DNA of 64,000 nt from Osmia lignaria lignaria (Eukaryota > Arthropoda > Insecta > Hymenoptera > Megachilidae). Positions within the stretch are counted from its first letter, which is position 1, and each line of letters starts with the position of its first letter. This document shows positions 11,557-25,743 of this stretch, in pieces. The notes beneath the pieces are model-generated. The model ran no database searches. It saw nothing but the letters and a program-made list of their open reading frames with translations, and was not told where the DNA came from. The DNA lies in the NCBI RefSeq assembly GCF_051020975.1, contig NC_135035.1, forward strand, positions 8,680,001-8,744,000, read 5' to 3'. The position numbers and the translations under genes are program-made.

Positions 11557-14500
11557 TAACAATTACCGTTTCGATCATCCAATTCCAAAAATACTCGATT
11601 TCCTTTTAGTCATTCGCGGTTGGCACGAATAAAGGATGATCTTTGCGGTTCGCGTGATACACCGAGCATCCTGATACAATGACAAATGAAAAATAAAATG
11701 TAAAAGTAATGGAAGTAGAGGAGGGAAGTTAACAAGGATCGAGACGATAGATGGACAGGAGAGAAGGAGACGGAAAGAAGGAGGACTCGAAGGATCCTTA
11801 CGTAAAATATCGCGCGGCTATCCGCAGGACGGTCGGCCGAATATTATTTCGCCTCGTAAAGATCCTGATGAGCGTCGGCCCGGGATTATTTAATGACGCG
11901 TGTATCTTCGCGTCGGTGCACGAGGCTCGTTCCTGGCAGGTATAAAGGTATAAAGGTAAGTAGGGTGAGAGACGAGCGACGTCGACGGGGGAGGGTATGG
12001 CAAGTCCGGTCAGGTATGCCAGTGCTCGGCCAGTTACACACCATCGAAAGATTTACGCGTGTATGAGTGGGTGGAGAGAAGAGAGAATCGTAGATGCAAG
12101 CCGCGCAACCGTAGCTGGACGAGCCTCGAGGTCTTCACGACTTGAAGCTCGTAGCAAATGACAGGGGATCGGGAGGGCTAACTTTCCGTCCCTTTCTATC
12201 CGCTAACCATCCTCCAAAGTGTCCGTCCAGAAGTCTCGTACCCTCTCTCTTTGCCCGTCTGTCCGTCTCTTTCAAAGGGAGAGCAGAGTTCCTTTCTCAG
12301 GTAAATCGAAACAGGTACCACTCCGTGGCCGACGTTTTTACCAATACCAACACCGTGCTATCCTGCCGAACGTCGATCCACGGATAGAGAAAGATTTTTA
12401 GGATGGATGAGGGGGCGTTTTTCGGTTCCACCCGCTCTCGAACGTTGATTTTTACCGTGTGTTTAACGCTTATAGAGGTACCTCTGCTAAAAATACGTAG
12501 AACGCAGACTGAGACGCGTTCATCTACTCTCCTACCTGTGCGAACGTATTCTCACGGAATGCACAGTGTTCATTCGCTCAATTATTCTTAGAGATCCCTT
12601 TTTTCGGATCTCCATGCGATGACATCAATTGAATTCCAGGGATTTCTGAAATAATTACACGAGGGTATAAATTATGGGAACTACGAGCAACTTGAATTTT
12701 CTCTCCAATTACTTCACCTGTCTCTCATACTTCCGATCGTTACGTTCGATGCACAAAGTCCATGGACACGCTTCGATTGCCTCGAAAAACGAAAAGAAAG
12801 AAACTCGACTATAACCCTGTGTACCTCATTTCAAGATTCCACGGACGCTTTATCATAGGAAATCTTCGTTCGCCCTCTTTGCTCGCGGCCGGGAACACAG
12901 GGTTCGGGGATGGCTACCTGACGCGTTCAGGGATGAAGGATCTTTGAAAGGATCTCCGGAGAAAAGAGAAACGCAGAAGGTGGACATTAGTGACACTTCA
13001 TTAAGATAATTCTCCGACGAATCCTGGTTTTCGGCTTCTACCGCCCTTTCCTTCTTCCAAATCTTAGGAATCTGATACTAGAAATCAATTTCATTATGAA
13101 ATTCAATGGATTGACCCAATTCTCTGATCGTTGATTCAATTTTTAATGGAAGCACCCGGCAACAAATGGGTTGATCCACGTAAAACCGAAAATCCGTGAA
13201 ACACGCGACCGGTATCATCTCGTAATAGGCATTATCTGGTGGATCCTCCTCGTGCAGGTTTCGCTAATCTAATTCGTCGAACAGATTATCCGTCTGCGTA
13301 CGACTATGGACAATTTCTGTCCGAGTGAAACGCAGCTGCAGCCACGTTTCGACGAGGATGCCTCTACCGACCGTAATTATTAATCGTTCTACGGGCGTAA
13401 GGGGTTTCGCGAAAAGAAGACGAGCATGAAGGATCAGGGACGTTGAAGGGCGAGAAGGTGTACGCTGTCTTGTGCACGAAATTGGTCGGTGACTAGCAGA
13501 CGAGGCGGATAGCTCGCGAGCAATTTGGCGGCTGGTAACGAAGGGCCTGCGAAAACAAAGGATCGTCCTCGGTTCGGCCAATTGTTGCATTATTCATGCG
13601 TTTCTAGCAAGAAGCGGTTGTAAGCCATGCCCAGCCCCAGGACTCTACTCTGCTTCGCTCTACCTATCTCTTTCTTTTCTGCCTTTTCGAAAATTCATTT
13701 TGTTCCCTTTCGGCTGGCTTAGACGCACCATTAGTGCGCCAACAGCGTGTATGGCTCGCTTCCACTACCTTGATTACGAGGCTAGAAGACCTTCGGGCTT
13801 GAAACTAGTTCCCTTTTCCTTGTCTCAGAGATTGTGTCAAAAATTTTGACTGAGGTCCCTGATAGTATTGATAAGAAACGAATTAGGATGAAGAATAGCT
13901 AAAAAAGTTGGATGTATTAATTACTGTATCGATGAAATCAAAAATTATTTAAATGTTATTTCAAACTTGTTTTCCTTTGTTTAATTGCCAACTGCTTGAT
14001 CAAGTTATAAATTATCCTCTTGTGTTATAAAATCTGATGGCAATAAATAATATCGTTTAAGCAGTGTCGTGGAATGTCGTAACATAACATACTTTGAGAT
14101 TCGTTTTATTGCTTTTCAGTGGTCTTGCACAAATACCCTTCATTATATAATTCCCTGATAGCGCTTGGTTCGTGTAGCATTAGGTGAAAAAAGCTTGATT
14201 ACTTTTACAATGATTATCTTAAGCTATCGATCCTGGTCTAATTAATTAAATTCATTTTTTTTTTTACTGCTCACGGATACTGTGAGATTATCTAACACAT
14301 GGGTGATAGAATCTGAATTTACGACAGGTTTTAGAAGGCGATTCTTAATACATTTGATGGTTGAATTCTTCAAAAGAATCATGTTCTTCAATCTTATCCC
14401 AAGAAATTCGTATTTCTTCGTTCACACGAGACAGTGGCGGACGGCGTCGCGACGAAATCGTCGTTCTTTGGCTCATTTCGGCCCGTTAAATTAATTAATA

Positions 14501-17500
14501 AGACTGATTTGTTTCTTGTGCACCGCGTTGAGGCCGGGTTTTGCGTTAGTGGCGAGTCCTTTGACGGTCGGTACGATAAATATGGAGCAGCGTCTCGTCC
14601 TTTCCTCCGCATTCCTCGCTGCCCTGCCACCCTGTTCCCAGAAACCGCGACTTCTGAACCAACGTGATCGCGCGCGCAAAAAAAGAGCGATGCCGTCCGT
14701 TCGTCGCGGTATTTCGATCGCCTAGAATCGAGGGACAGAGAGAGAGAGGAAGAGAGTCCGGCTAAAGCGGCTTTCATTGCGGCAATAAGAATTCCAGAGG
14801 GTCGTTAAGCTCGCTGAAATCCACGGCATAACTTTCTAGGAACTTCTAGGAAGCCGTGCAACGCGCTGACGTTACAAAGAGTGGAAGCTGAGCCCTGACA
14901 ACAGGGAGAAATAAAAAAAGAAACGTCCTGTTCGTTCGAAGGATTATTCCGGCTTGTAGGATCTTCCCTGAATAAAAAGCACATTTGTTGCTCGAACCTG
15001 CGTCGAGTCAGGAACGATTGTAATCATAATGCGGTAGGAATTCATATTTCAGCATCATTTAGTTGTTTGACTTTCGAAATTCGACGTAGACCCAATGAAA
15101 GCAGAAGAATCCGATTGTAATTCAGTCAATTGAACGTTCTACTCTGGAATATTAATGTAGGTCAGGCGAAAAACCGTGCAATCCATTCCTTCAACTTCGT
15201 TCTAATGGCAGATCCTGATGGTAAGCTGGTTCCAATACGGCTCGCTCGAAAAACCATCGACCAGTCGTCCCAGAACCCATGGAATTCGGCCAAACGGCAA
15301 ACATTTGAATTCTACCGCGTAGAAGAAGCCTCGGTATCGATTATCCTCCGGCTTGCTTCGACCTCCATTTCGTTTTGGCGGCCCTTTATCCCAACCGAAG
15401 GGAGACGCGTCGCAAACATAACTCTTTCACCGAGCCTTTTTAACCGCTTCCTTCTGCGTTCGCTGCAATCGTCGAATGAAAAAGGGAAAATTATTTAGCG
15501 ATCGCGGTCGTTGGTGTAGGAAATAATTGTCGCGCAGCACGAGCTACGATAAAAGTATAATTTACCGTACGCGGTATCCACGGATTATGTAATTTCTGTC
15601 CGGGTTCCCTGGCGCGAGAGCCATCGAGCGAAACACGAAGCAGAAGAATGATTCTATAAATTCCCCCGGTATCTTTATTACTCTGTACGCGTACTATAAC
15701 CTGATCTTTCTTTCTCCGTTTTTCCTCTCACCAGTCACGATCGGCTGCGATCCAGGAGCAGAGGGTCGTTTAAATTCCGTCGCGTTAAGTCGCTCGCGAT
15801 CCAGGCTAACTGGGTATATCAGGAAGTCGCGGATCGAGCGAGACGAGACTCCCGTGGCGAAACATTTGGCGATTTAACCCTTTACAAAGTGTTCTTAAAC
15901 TCTGAGATGTGAGAATTGAAACTACCAACTTAGGGACTTGGACAGTTTTCGCTCTGTCAACTTATTCCTCGTGCTATACTTTGCTATGGGTACCAAGGAT
16001 TCGTCCGGAAAGTTGGCGACGCACGGTAGCTGAATGTTCCACTTGAACATTCTGAATAATTTTGAACGCTGATATGATTTCATACGGAAATAATCTTTAT
16101 AAAATAAGCAGAAATATAAAAATGAAACGACTTATCTAAACCAGTTATTAGTTGAAGAAGAGAGAGAAAGGGAGTCTCCGGGAGGTTGTTTGCTAATAAA
16201 GAATTTATAGTCCTCGTTACTGGTACGGTTTTCTACGAATTAACGTTGATTACCGAGCCGACGTAAAAAGCTAGAAAACAAGATAGCCCGGCTACGCGCA
16301 GAAACCGATTAAACGAATTCATGAATAACTTAAGGCCGTTCGACTGGACGCACCTGCCCCTTCTCCTTCAACTTCTTATCCTGTCCTCTCTTTTTCTCTC
16401 CCCGGGCACCTAGGAATTTATTTCGAGCTCGTAAGATTGCGGATGGAACTGAAACACTGACACCTCTCCATTATCCTGTCACAAGACCGTATCATCCTAT
16501 TGGTGAATCTACGAGAGAGGAAGAGAGGATGGGGAACGGTTCGAAAGCACGATCCATGAAAGGTGCAAAAATTTAAAAGGAAATCGTAAAGATCACGAAA
16601 TTGTTTTACGTTCAACCGCATCTCGAAGTGCACCTATGAATTTGTCCCATGCGGAAGAAGGCGCACACGTTTTATGTCCGTTCCTGGAAGATTTACGGGA
16701 TGTACGGGATACGTTACCTATTTACTGAACGACATGCTGCGTCCTGGTTGATGTTGAGGTCGTATGAAACGCTTGTGATCGACGCTCGATGCTGGTGCAT
16801 TCTTGCAATAAAATGCAACTGCATCTTTGCTCGAATGTCGAGGGATAACGAGGACAAAGTGCAGGTGCTTCTTAACCCTCACATGGACAACAGTGTACTC
16901 AGGAAATTTCTACATTTCCTAACTTAAATAAAAAATGTTTAATTATTAAATTTCAATGGGTGGCCACGCGATAAAGAGGCTCGTGCTGTGGCAAGCTGCT
17001 GCATAAAAGTTTCGAATCTCCAAGAATCAAAAGCAAAAGGAATACGATGAACGATATCGTAACAACGTTCGAGAGCCGAGGATAAATTAAAATCGCTATC
17101 TGCGGTGCTGGTAATCGATGCGAATTAATTGCAGGACACCCGGTACAAACAGGCTACGGAGCAATGCGTGAACCGCGAAGGAAACGATTCACAGGACTGG
17201 ATTCGTCGGGCGGGCCGTTAATGAAGATAAAAATCTAATTAGCCAGCCATAAACGAACACGGGGAATCTTTTTTAAGCCTGTCCAACCGACATGTAGCCC
17301 AGACGCAAATTCATGAGTTTCCTTGGCCAGCTTCACGGTAAAGAGGATCTTTTTCGATGCTGACGTCACGCGGGTGAGAATGCGGTCAGTCCGGATGGGA
17401 CCCCACGATAGGTCCTAGGTGTACGGGAGTAGAAGATGCGATTAAAAGCGTTGCTTGCAACCGGGAGGAAATTTTTTTTCAACGTTCTTTCATCGATGAA

Positions 17501-18996
17501 GTGTATCTAAATTGACCAGCCAATGATTTGAAAATTATCAAAATTCTAATTTTTTTTAAATCTAACATTTATAATGCGTTATAAAAGAAATTTCAATTTC
17601 TTCTTCTGCATAATTACCTACGTCCGATAAGCTTCCCGGAGAATACCATAAGCGCATCAATAATCACTCGAATAAACATTAAGCAAAGAACGAAGGTGTG
17701 AGAGAGACAGGAGAGGTTTAGAAACCGATTACCATTTCCCTGCGTCGTTTTCTTCCGGCATGTCGGGAATCTTAATCCCGAAGGGGAACACACGGTTAAA
17801 GTGGCTTTAGGGACGCCCTTGTCGGACCTTATTAAGTACTTAGAGAGCATAAGGGACTTCTTGCTCCCCGGGTCCACGTTTAACCGTGCTCGAATTACCT
17901 TCTGTTACCATGCTGTGGCTTTCGAGCGACTGCACGAGAAAAAACCGGCCGAACGAACGAGAGACAATCGCCTTACCAAAATTAATAGGCGGAAATACAA
18001 GCAGCCAGGATTATTCCCTGTTTCGCCGTTAAGTCGACCGATAGGTTGGCCAGGTGTCGATGCGTTGCACGAATCGACAGGAGTGAGAATTTCTTAGAAC
18101 ACGTGCCAGGCGCGATGTTTCGCGGATAGGTCGTCGTTCGTGGTGAACCAGCGAAATTTCAATTCTGAAATGTTCCTAGTCTTCGTTAATGGAAAGATAA
18201 GAATAATCAATCACGCTCCCGTTATGAACACCCTTCAGACCAACAGCAGATTTGCTAAGAATAAATACATTATGCGATTATTATGTAACGTTTCTATCTC
18301 CTCAGTTTGATCCACAATGGTACAGGTAAAGATCAACAAAGATTATTGTATTTAATCAAGTTTTTGTGCCACTCGAGAATCTCTGATTGCTAATAAAGCG
18401 AGCGAACCGAGTGGATAAGAAAGATCCGTTCCAGTTAAGAGAATCTGTAGTTGGTCCATGACTGAATTTTGCGGCAGCTGAATGTCTATCGGGGCGTGAT
18501 TCAAGGGGGTTGCATCGGTATAATAAAGCGTGGAAGGGGTGATCAACAGCGGGCACGCGCCACTGGCTCGGAAGAGCAACCCTTCATCGGGTTATCCTAG
18601 CCTTTCCAGCCCACGAACGATAATCTCGACCCCCTTCGGCGAGAGACGGTTTTCTCTGTCGCCTTGTACGCTTCGCGAAAGGCTGCTGAACCCTTGGACG
18701 TTGTTACAGTTACGTGACATAACACCTTGCCCCGTAATTTTCCCTTCGATGCACCGCTATTTAAACACGCCGATTGAAAGAGAGGGAAAAGGACGAAACC
18801 GGAGAGGGGAAGGAGAACGACCAGTTCATTACGCAACGAGAAGATCGTACGATTATCATAAACGTTTACGGATGAAACTACGGAAGAATGTTAATTGCCT
18901 CGGTCGGACCGCAAAGATCGTCCAATGGTTACCTGTAATTGGGACCAATGGAGAACAAAGATCTCTTGACGGACTGCGTTGATACCAACTCTTATA

Positions 18997-19177
18997 CAGG
19001 GTGTCATTTCGAAATTTCATAAATTCAAATTTTACATTAAAAGATGAGATAAAATTATAGAAGAAAATATTTTTATAACACAAAATAGGAAAAAGATTTT
19101 ATTCTATAATTTTGTATTATTCTTTTCTCGTTGGATTTTAGAGTTTTCGGTTCTATAGTCGGTTTCATGACACCCTG
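18997..19177. mobile_element. Tc1/mariner-type MITE, 181 bp
   Basis: The element has matching inverted ends, CAGGGTGTCAT at the left and its reverse complement at the right, each abutting a TA (18995-18996 and 19178-19179). The interior is strongly AT-rich and contains a second inverted pair (aaaattatagaa at 19051-19062 against ttctataatttt at 19103-19113 or so), so it can fold into a hairpin. It has no coding capacity. A TA target site plus short perfect termini fits a non-autonomous Tc1/mariner element; I cannot name the family. Confidence 0.75.
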
Positions 19178-22100
19178 TATATCCGAATCCACGACAGCAG
19201 ACAGGTCACCGGTTTCCGTAGTTTATCCACCATAATACCCTCTCGTGCACCTACATAAATCTACCGGCTCCCAATATATACACAGTTACCGCTGGACCAG
19301 AAGGTAATTCCATCTTCGTGCCACTTTTCTCTCTCTCACCCACGTGAGCCTACCCGTTCTCTTCTTTGTTTCTGTGTCTTTTCTGTGCGCTTATACCTGG
19401 TCCTGCCTCGACAGCCGGTCAACAGTGAAATTATTGGAGGATACACGATTTTTCCTTGAGATGGGTCTACCTAACGTCTTGGCGCGAGCATTGGCCAATC
19501 GTAATTTCGAGGCTGGTGCTGTTCAGCCACGAAAAGAAAACAGGATTCATTTATCGTATCTCGGATCGTTCTCCAAAATTCCGACCGTTGGTCCCGTAAT
19601 TATTTCGACGTATACTTAGCAACTAGAACATTTGAATCCTGCGGTTTTTGCAGACGCCTGAAAAGGGGATGATCGGAGAATTTCGCGAAAGCCGTTGAAC
19701 ATCTGCGGATAAAACGAACGGTTGCCGCATATCTGCCGGTAGCGGTTCACGTTAAATACTATCGTGGATGCCTAGACGAACGGAACAATAGGTGCGGAAC
19801 TAGAGACGAATAGAAAAAAGGGGCAGCTCTAAGATCCGAAGACCGGCAATTTGGTCGTCCATCAGATGGCGTCTTCGTGACCACCGGATATTATGGTCGT
19901 TGTAAAGTTGAGCTGGAAATTCAAATTGAACTGCACGGACCACGCGTGGTTATACGTGTACCATATAGCCCCGCGGCTACTTTCCTACTAAATCGTTTTG
20001 ATTATACTCATTACCCGAGGCCGGGACCGTGCTGTTCTTTCTTCGGTGAACAGGGATCACCGAGACCTTCGTATTCTATTATTCCCGGAAATCGTGGGCC
20101 AACATATCGTTTGAATAGGACGTATTGACCGTATCATTTCGTCGAGACGGCATTCCGGAACGTCTGAAGAGAAATTTATACTCTGGAATTAATTAATTGA
20201 AAAAAAAAGGAAATATATTTGTATCAATTTTCTTCGTATTATTTCTATGCGAAAGAGTTGACGTTAAGCGTGAATATCACATTCAAGGAACGCGTATTGA
20301 GAATGTTAATGTAGAACAGGGAGTCAAAGGCGGTCCATTAGGCGAGCTTGTCGCCCGTTGCTTTGCATCATTTTTATTCACGACACCAAAGGGAAAACGG
20401 GGCTACTATTTCTACCTACATATATCTATTTAGTAGCTTTACAAGGTAGATAAGATAAAGCCTCGTTCGTATAGTGGGGCTCGTATCTAGGCGAAACGAC
20501 AGTCTGAAACGTCGATAATTGTCGGCGAGATTATCGGACGAATCGGAAAGAGAGACGGGGCAATTAAAGCGACTGGAAAACAAAAAGATATAGAGCCGCG
20601 ATTTGTATAATTGCTCAGATAGAAAATAGTCACCGGAAGTTTGTCATTTGTCGATCGATTATTTCTGCAGTTACCAAATGAAATATATCGAGCAACGCCT
20701 TCGTCTCGATAACACGATCGAATCTAGCGAGGGAAAAAAGGAAAGTTATCGGGATTTACATATTTAATAAATACGCAAATGAACGGACAAACGGATTATT
20801 AACACGAGATCCGCAATGAACACGCCCGATGATTTACGGCCATTGAAGAAGTGAAATCTCCGTGGAATCACCGAAAGTATTTAAACGAGCGTTGATAATA
20901 CCTCTCTTGATGAAGGAATATCCTTTTTGCTAAAATGTGTCGAAGTAAATCATCAAATAATTACCTGTGTTTAAGAGAAGAATCCTAATGATTGCAAATT
21001 CATACGAAAGATTTTTTTTTTTTCGAAATTACGTGGGATGAATATTACAAAAATTGTCTTTTTTATGGAGAGATCATGAAGGGTTACGTTGAAAGGGACA
21101 GATCTAAATATAAGCATTATTTATGCGCCATTGCAACTGTGTATTCCGTAGAAGGGTGTCAACGGAAACGCATTGCCGAACTATCGATCGACTGCAGTCG
21201 CTAGAATGCACAAGCGGGCGGTACACTTAATAAAGGAGTATACGTGTACCGGTGGAAAGTTGCAGCTAGAACCGGGATAATCCAATAATTATCCAACGCG
21301 CGACGTTTATCCAATTTTTCTCCCCTCGGTTTACTGAATTCTGAACTAGCACTGACACAATTTCCAGATTGAAACGCTAAGAGGCAGCGTCGTAACGTTT
21401 CCTTTCATTAATATTTCAAACATCAAGCAACCCTTAAAATCTAATATTAGAAATTATCTATGGTTTCAAAATTCAGCAATCCAGCTCCCAATTGTAACAA
21501 AAGCGATCGATCGGTGATTACCAGAACGCACTTTTCAACCGTAGAAACATGTTCGTGGAGCGATACGTGTCCGTGTTTCGTTAGCTGGCATGGGGACAGC
21601 CTGCGGACAACATTGTAGGGACTTGCGACATGCGCCGCAATTATCCGTTCGCCGTCTCATTTGCGATTGTAATTAAGATCAGCCACGGGTCTGAACGCGG
21701 GCGCATTCGAGCGTGCACCGATCGGTCCTGATTGCGCCCGCTTAGGTGCGAGTTGCGCTTTCATTGCGGCGCTAACGCGACTAACTGCCTCGCACGCGAG
21801 TCTTCTTTCTCATTTTGCTTACTCTCACTCCGTCTTTCCCTCTTCAATCTTGTCGTGGAACAGGTAGACGGATAACGGAGGATAGAAATTTTCGTTCCGT
21901 TTCGTTAGAGAGGGTGCGGGGGAACGTTTAATCGCGATTCAATTGGCGGGGAAAAATGTTGGAGAAGGTTCAGAAACGTTATCGCGACGATCGTGTAATT
22001 ACAGGTTAGAGAGGCGTGCACACACGTCGCAAATTATTCGCGGGGCACGGTCGTATCGAAATTATCGTTGAGCAACGAGCCTGAGGAAAATCGATTACTA

Positions 22101-25100
22101 CTAATTCCCGTGAAACTAGTTTTACGAACGGTTATCGTTTTTCGGTTTTTCCAGCCGGGGAAAAATGGGCGAAGCGGAGCGGAGAGGCTGAAGGAAGCGT
22201 GAAGCTTGAATTAACGATAGGAGAGAACGCGTAGGAGTATCGACTTGACTGCGTAATTACAAGACCGTTGGATTAAAGTACACGTGTTTAAAGCGTACGG
22301 TAAACTGGCCGAGCTGAAAAAGCCCGGTTGCGTTATCAGGAAATATCGTGTTGCAAGAAAATCCATGCTCATAGCGGTACACATTTAGAACTAGTTTTTA
22401 ACGAACTGCTTATTGCCGATCGGACGGCTAGATTTTCCCTCGTTTGAAAGGATCGCCGCCCGGTATTCGCGGAGCGCTAACTCGAACGGTGACGTTTAAT
22501 AAATTTCGTTTTGTTCCCCGATTTATCTAGCGACTAACAAACCTTTTTCGTCGCGCTCCACCGACAATTCCTAGTAATTACTGAATGACTTGTCTACGTG
22601 TTACGCGGAATTGGCTTATAGAAAACAGTATCGGAGAAAAATTTAATTGAATTTATCATAATTCGTTGACCCGGTGCAATTCAAAATTGCACAGTCACGA
22701 ATTGCATAATGCACCATTTTCTTCTAACCCCGACTTCCTTAAGAAACGATACGTAAACTTCTTTCTAATAATCCTCGGGCATTGATTGTGCATCACGTTC
22801 GTGGGTCAGAACGAACGTTGCGTGTCTTCCACCCCGAAACACACCCTCCTTTCTCGTTCTTTTCTATACAGCTACAGAACACGAAAAATATCCGTACAAC
22901 ATCCCTGGTGGATATAAAGAACCACTAGCACGATGGAGTTCGAACAGGCACCCCAAAGAGCGGGGGTTGGTTGCCTCGTGTTTCCGCCTCGGTAACCACA
23001 TGTTGCGACTTTCCAACGCCTTTTGTTGCGCCTTTGATTTCCAGTCACGAGGCGGCGCACACCCCGTGGACCTGTTTCTTATTCGTTTTGTTTCCTTGTT
23101 CGGCGCATATTACTTGGTGCCACGCGGGCAATTACAGGCGGAATCGGGCCGCGGCGCGTACGTGCGACGCTCGCCAGCGGCAAGACGCGCGACCGATCTC
23201 TGATTGCACCGGCAATCAACGTAATGAGGCGGACGTGCAAGCCGACACACGGTGGCCACCGTACTCCGTTGCATCGAGCTGCAACACTATAACGAGTTTC
23301 GTGCTTTGCGATGAAGAAAGGTATCAGCCGGAGGCTGACAAACGGATGATGGACTGACACGTTTCATCGATGGAACGCTGCTTAACAATTGTCGCGGAAT
23401 CTTTTTTTCTCGAGTACCTTCGGGTGTACCTTTTTTCGCAATTTAAATAATTCACAGCGAAAGGGTTAAATTGCACGAAACTAATCGGACCATACAAATT
23501 GCCACAAAGTTGTACAAATTTTCAAGGTGTTACGTTAACGATGCCAAGCGTAACTGGTCGTTAGAATTCGAGACAACCTTCCTCTCTTTTTCTCGCCACT
23601 AAATCGTCGACAGTAAAGAGCTGCGATACTGTCCTGCGTGATAATCGCGGGGATTAAGTCGCGAGCGAAGATCCATCGAGCAGGTGAGCCTCTCTAAAAG
23701 CAACCACCTCGAGTAAGAGGCAGATCGCGGGGAGCACCGCTTGCTTTTAGGGCTAACGACGCGGCCGTGGAGCGGGAACGATGAAAATGGAGAGTGGAAA
23801 CGAGCGTTCTAAGCTTGGAATGCAGCATAAGTGCACGAGGGAGAATCCCTCTTTCGGCTTAGGTTAGGTTGGTATAGTAAGAACGGCAGAGGAAACGGCA
23901 GAGGATTTGACTTTGCAGTTGGTGCCGCGCACGGTATCCTCTCTTTTTTTCTCCATGTGTTTAACTTGCAGGATGGTAAAGAACGAGCGAGAGGAGAGAT
24001 CGGGGGCGGGATAAAGAGGGTGAACGCGTGGTCTGGTAGCGAAAAGGACAAGAAATAAAGGGGAGTAACAAGGACGGAGAGAGGGCCAGTAAAAGTGACG
24101 AGGGTATGATGTTCGCTTTAATATCCACCAGCAGGTATATATTCTCACTTGCTCTGCTCTTCTCTCCGTCTCGTTTCTTCTCGTTCATCCTCCTTCCTGT
24201 TCCTCAGCTCGTTCCTCTCTTTCCATCCTAAGGGTGTCGATGGTATGACGCTCTACGTTCGCATGGGAAACTCTAGCAATAGCTGGCCGTTCGAAAAGGA
24301 GAAAAGGGAGATAAATTTTCCGGGGCTAACGTCGAGATCCAGTACCCTGTAAAGTCGAAAAGTCGAGACAGAGAGAAAAAGGGACGGAGAAAGCGTTTGC
24401 CCTTTCATGCACCGATGTTTGCAACACGTTGATGCGTAAAGAATGACACGCGAAATTCCGCCATTCTCGACGGGACGAACGCAACGAAATAAATTACGCA
24501 GCAGAAAGTCTGCTCTTTGTCAACGATTATACGGCGCTTCTTCGAAAGGCAAGAAACAATAAAGAGGTAGCAATAAACGGCGTCAATAAAACGACCACCA
24601 TATTGCTGGAAGCCGACTAATTGAACCCGTCCCTTCTGAACAACAATCCTTCCTGCATTTTTCCGACGATCCCTTTACAAGAGAGGGTCATAAATAAATA
24701 AATGCTCGCGCAATACCCGTACTAGACAAATATTAAGAATTGTTTCTTTAAGTGAATACAAGAAGCTACTCGCTTAGGACGACTGGTTGATCCTCCATCA
24801 ACGTCACGGATATTTTGTCAAACGACCATATGCAGCCTGCGACATCTCGAGGTCCTGGCATTGGGATTAGACACGCTGTACAGCCGAAAAACTGAACAGT
24901 TCAGGCGAGATCCGTTAGCGTGACGAGGAGCTAAGGTTATATTCGAAGGACACGCAAGAAGGAGGCTGCTGGTCCTGCTGGATTATGTCCGTGGCCAGTT
25001 ACTGCTTTTATTGTTTCTCGCAGGACTAGACTGGCAGGACGAGCAGAGGAGGGATTCGATCTTGTATCTTAGCTGGATCTACGCGTATTTTCACTTAGCG

Positions 25101-25653
25101 AGTTACACGATACCGGATACCGTCGATGTTCCTTCGCCGAGTTGGATCATTAGTACCAACTGTTGGAGGGAATCCGCAAGTACCTTCTCTTTCTTGACCG
25201 TACGGATCGTTTTTCTTCTTCTCCTCTCCTTCTCCTTCTAGAACCGACACACGGGCCTTAGAATCGTAAAGGTAGAAAAAGGTAGGATCAACTGTACAGA
25301 GGTTCCTTTTTGTTCGAGGGTTGGCCGATCCTTTCGACGGTGAAACAGTGAAACAGTGTTCGATGAAGGATTTCGTGTAGACAGGCGAGAATTATGCGGG
25401 GGTGGTTGTTCATCGTTGAGGGGGTAAAAAAATATGTTGAAGAATATCCTGAAGCTATTAATAGAAATTATATAAATTTAGGAAGAGAAATAATATTAAA
25501 ACCTTCGATTAACGATTATCCTTTGGGTCACTGTCATCTTTAAAAGGAATTATTTTAAAAGGAGGAGGAATGACTTAAACTCTCCAGACTATCCTATAAA
25601 GCACAAAAAAAGGACTGATGTTTCAATATTATAAGAATTTGATGGACTTTCAG

Positions 25654-25743
25654 GAAAGGTCGAACGGAAGGGCCACGCTGCACGAGGGTCGCGATGATCT
25701 GCAATTAGTGAATCTGTGCGTGCCTCCGAGACCGACGATCGTC
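25654..25743 (+). CDS. Ca-beta: Probable 90-nt cassette exon of Ca-beta within intron 1
   Basis: A 90-nt block lies between an acceptor (gatggactttcag) and a perfect donor (gtc|gtaagtaa). Of the three frames only phase 0 is open, and phase 0 at both ends is exactly what is needed between the 4773 donor and the 51872 acceptor. It would insert 30 residues, beginning ERSNGRATLHEGRDD and ending VNLCVPPRPTIV, ahead of the conserved core. Its composition is more protein-like than the surrounding AT-rich intron. The weak point is a short pyrimidine tract at the acceptor. An ATG at 25618 lies upstream in the same frame, so this could instead be the coding part of another first exon (MFQYYKNLMDFQ leading in) if transcription starts nearby. 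I do not recognise the insert from other beta subunits. Confidence 0.55.

Larger units (their letters stand above)
4774..25653 (+). other. First part of the 47-kb first coding intron
   Basis: Intronic. Most open frames here are below 130 codons and have no domain. I saw one paired-end transposon remnant (11439-11556) and one clear TA-flanked element (18997-19177), listed separately. Repeated TATAAAGG at 11942-11955 next to a gtaagt is a weak promoter-like site. I see nothing supportable in the long stretches 4774-11438, 11557-18996 and 19178-25653 beyond ordinary CpG-containing intron. Conserved enhancers may well be present but cannot be called from one sequence. Confidence 0.6.

Noticed and set aside
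11751..11940. ATG-initiated 63-codon frame ending at cag|gtataa in phase 0, a possible third first exon
   Set aside because: Codon content looks like surrounding intron, the donor is mediocre, and repeated TATAAAGG lies after it instead of before it.
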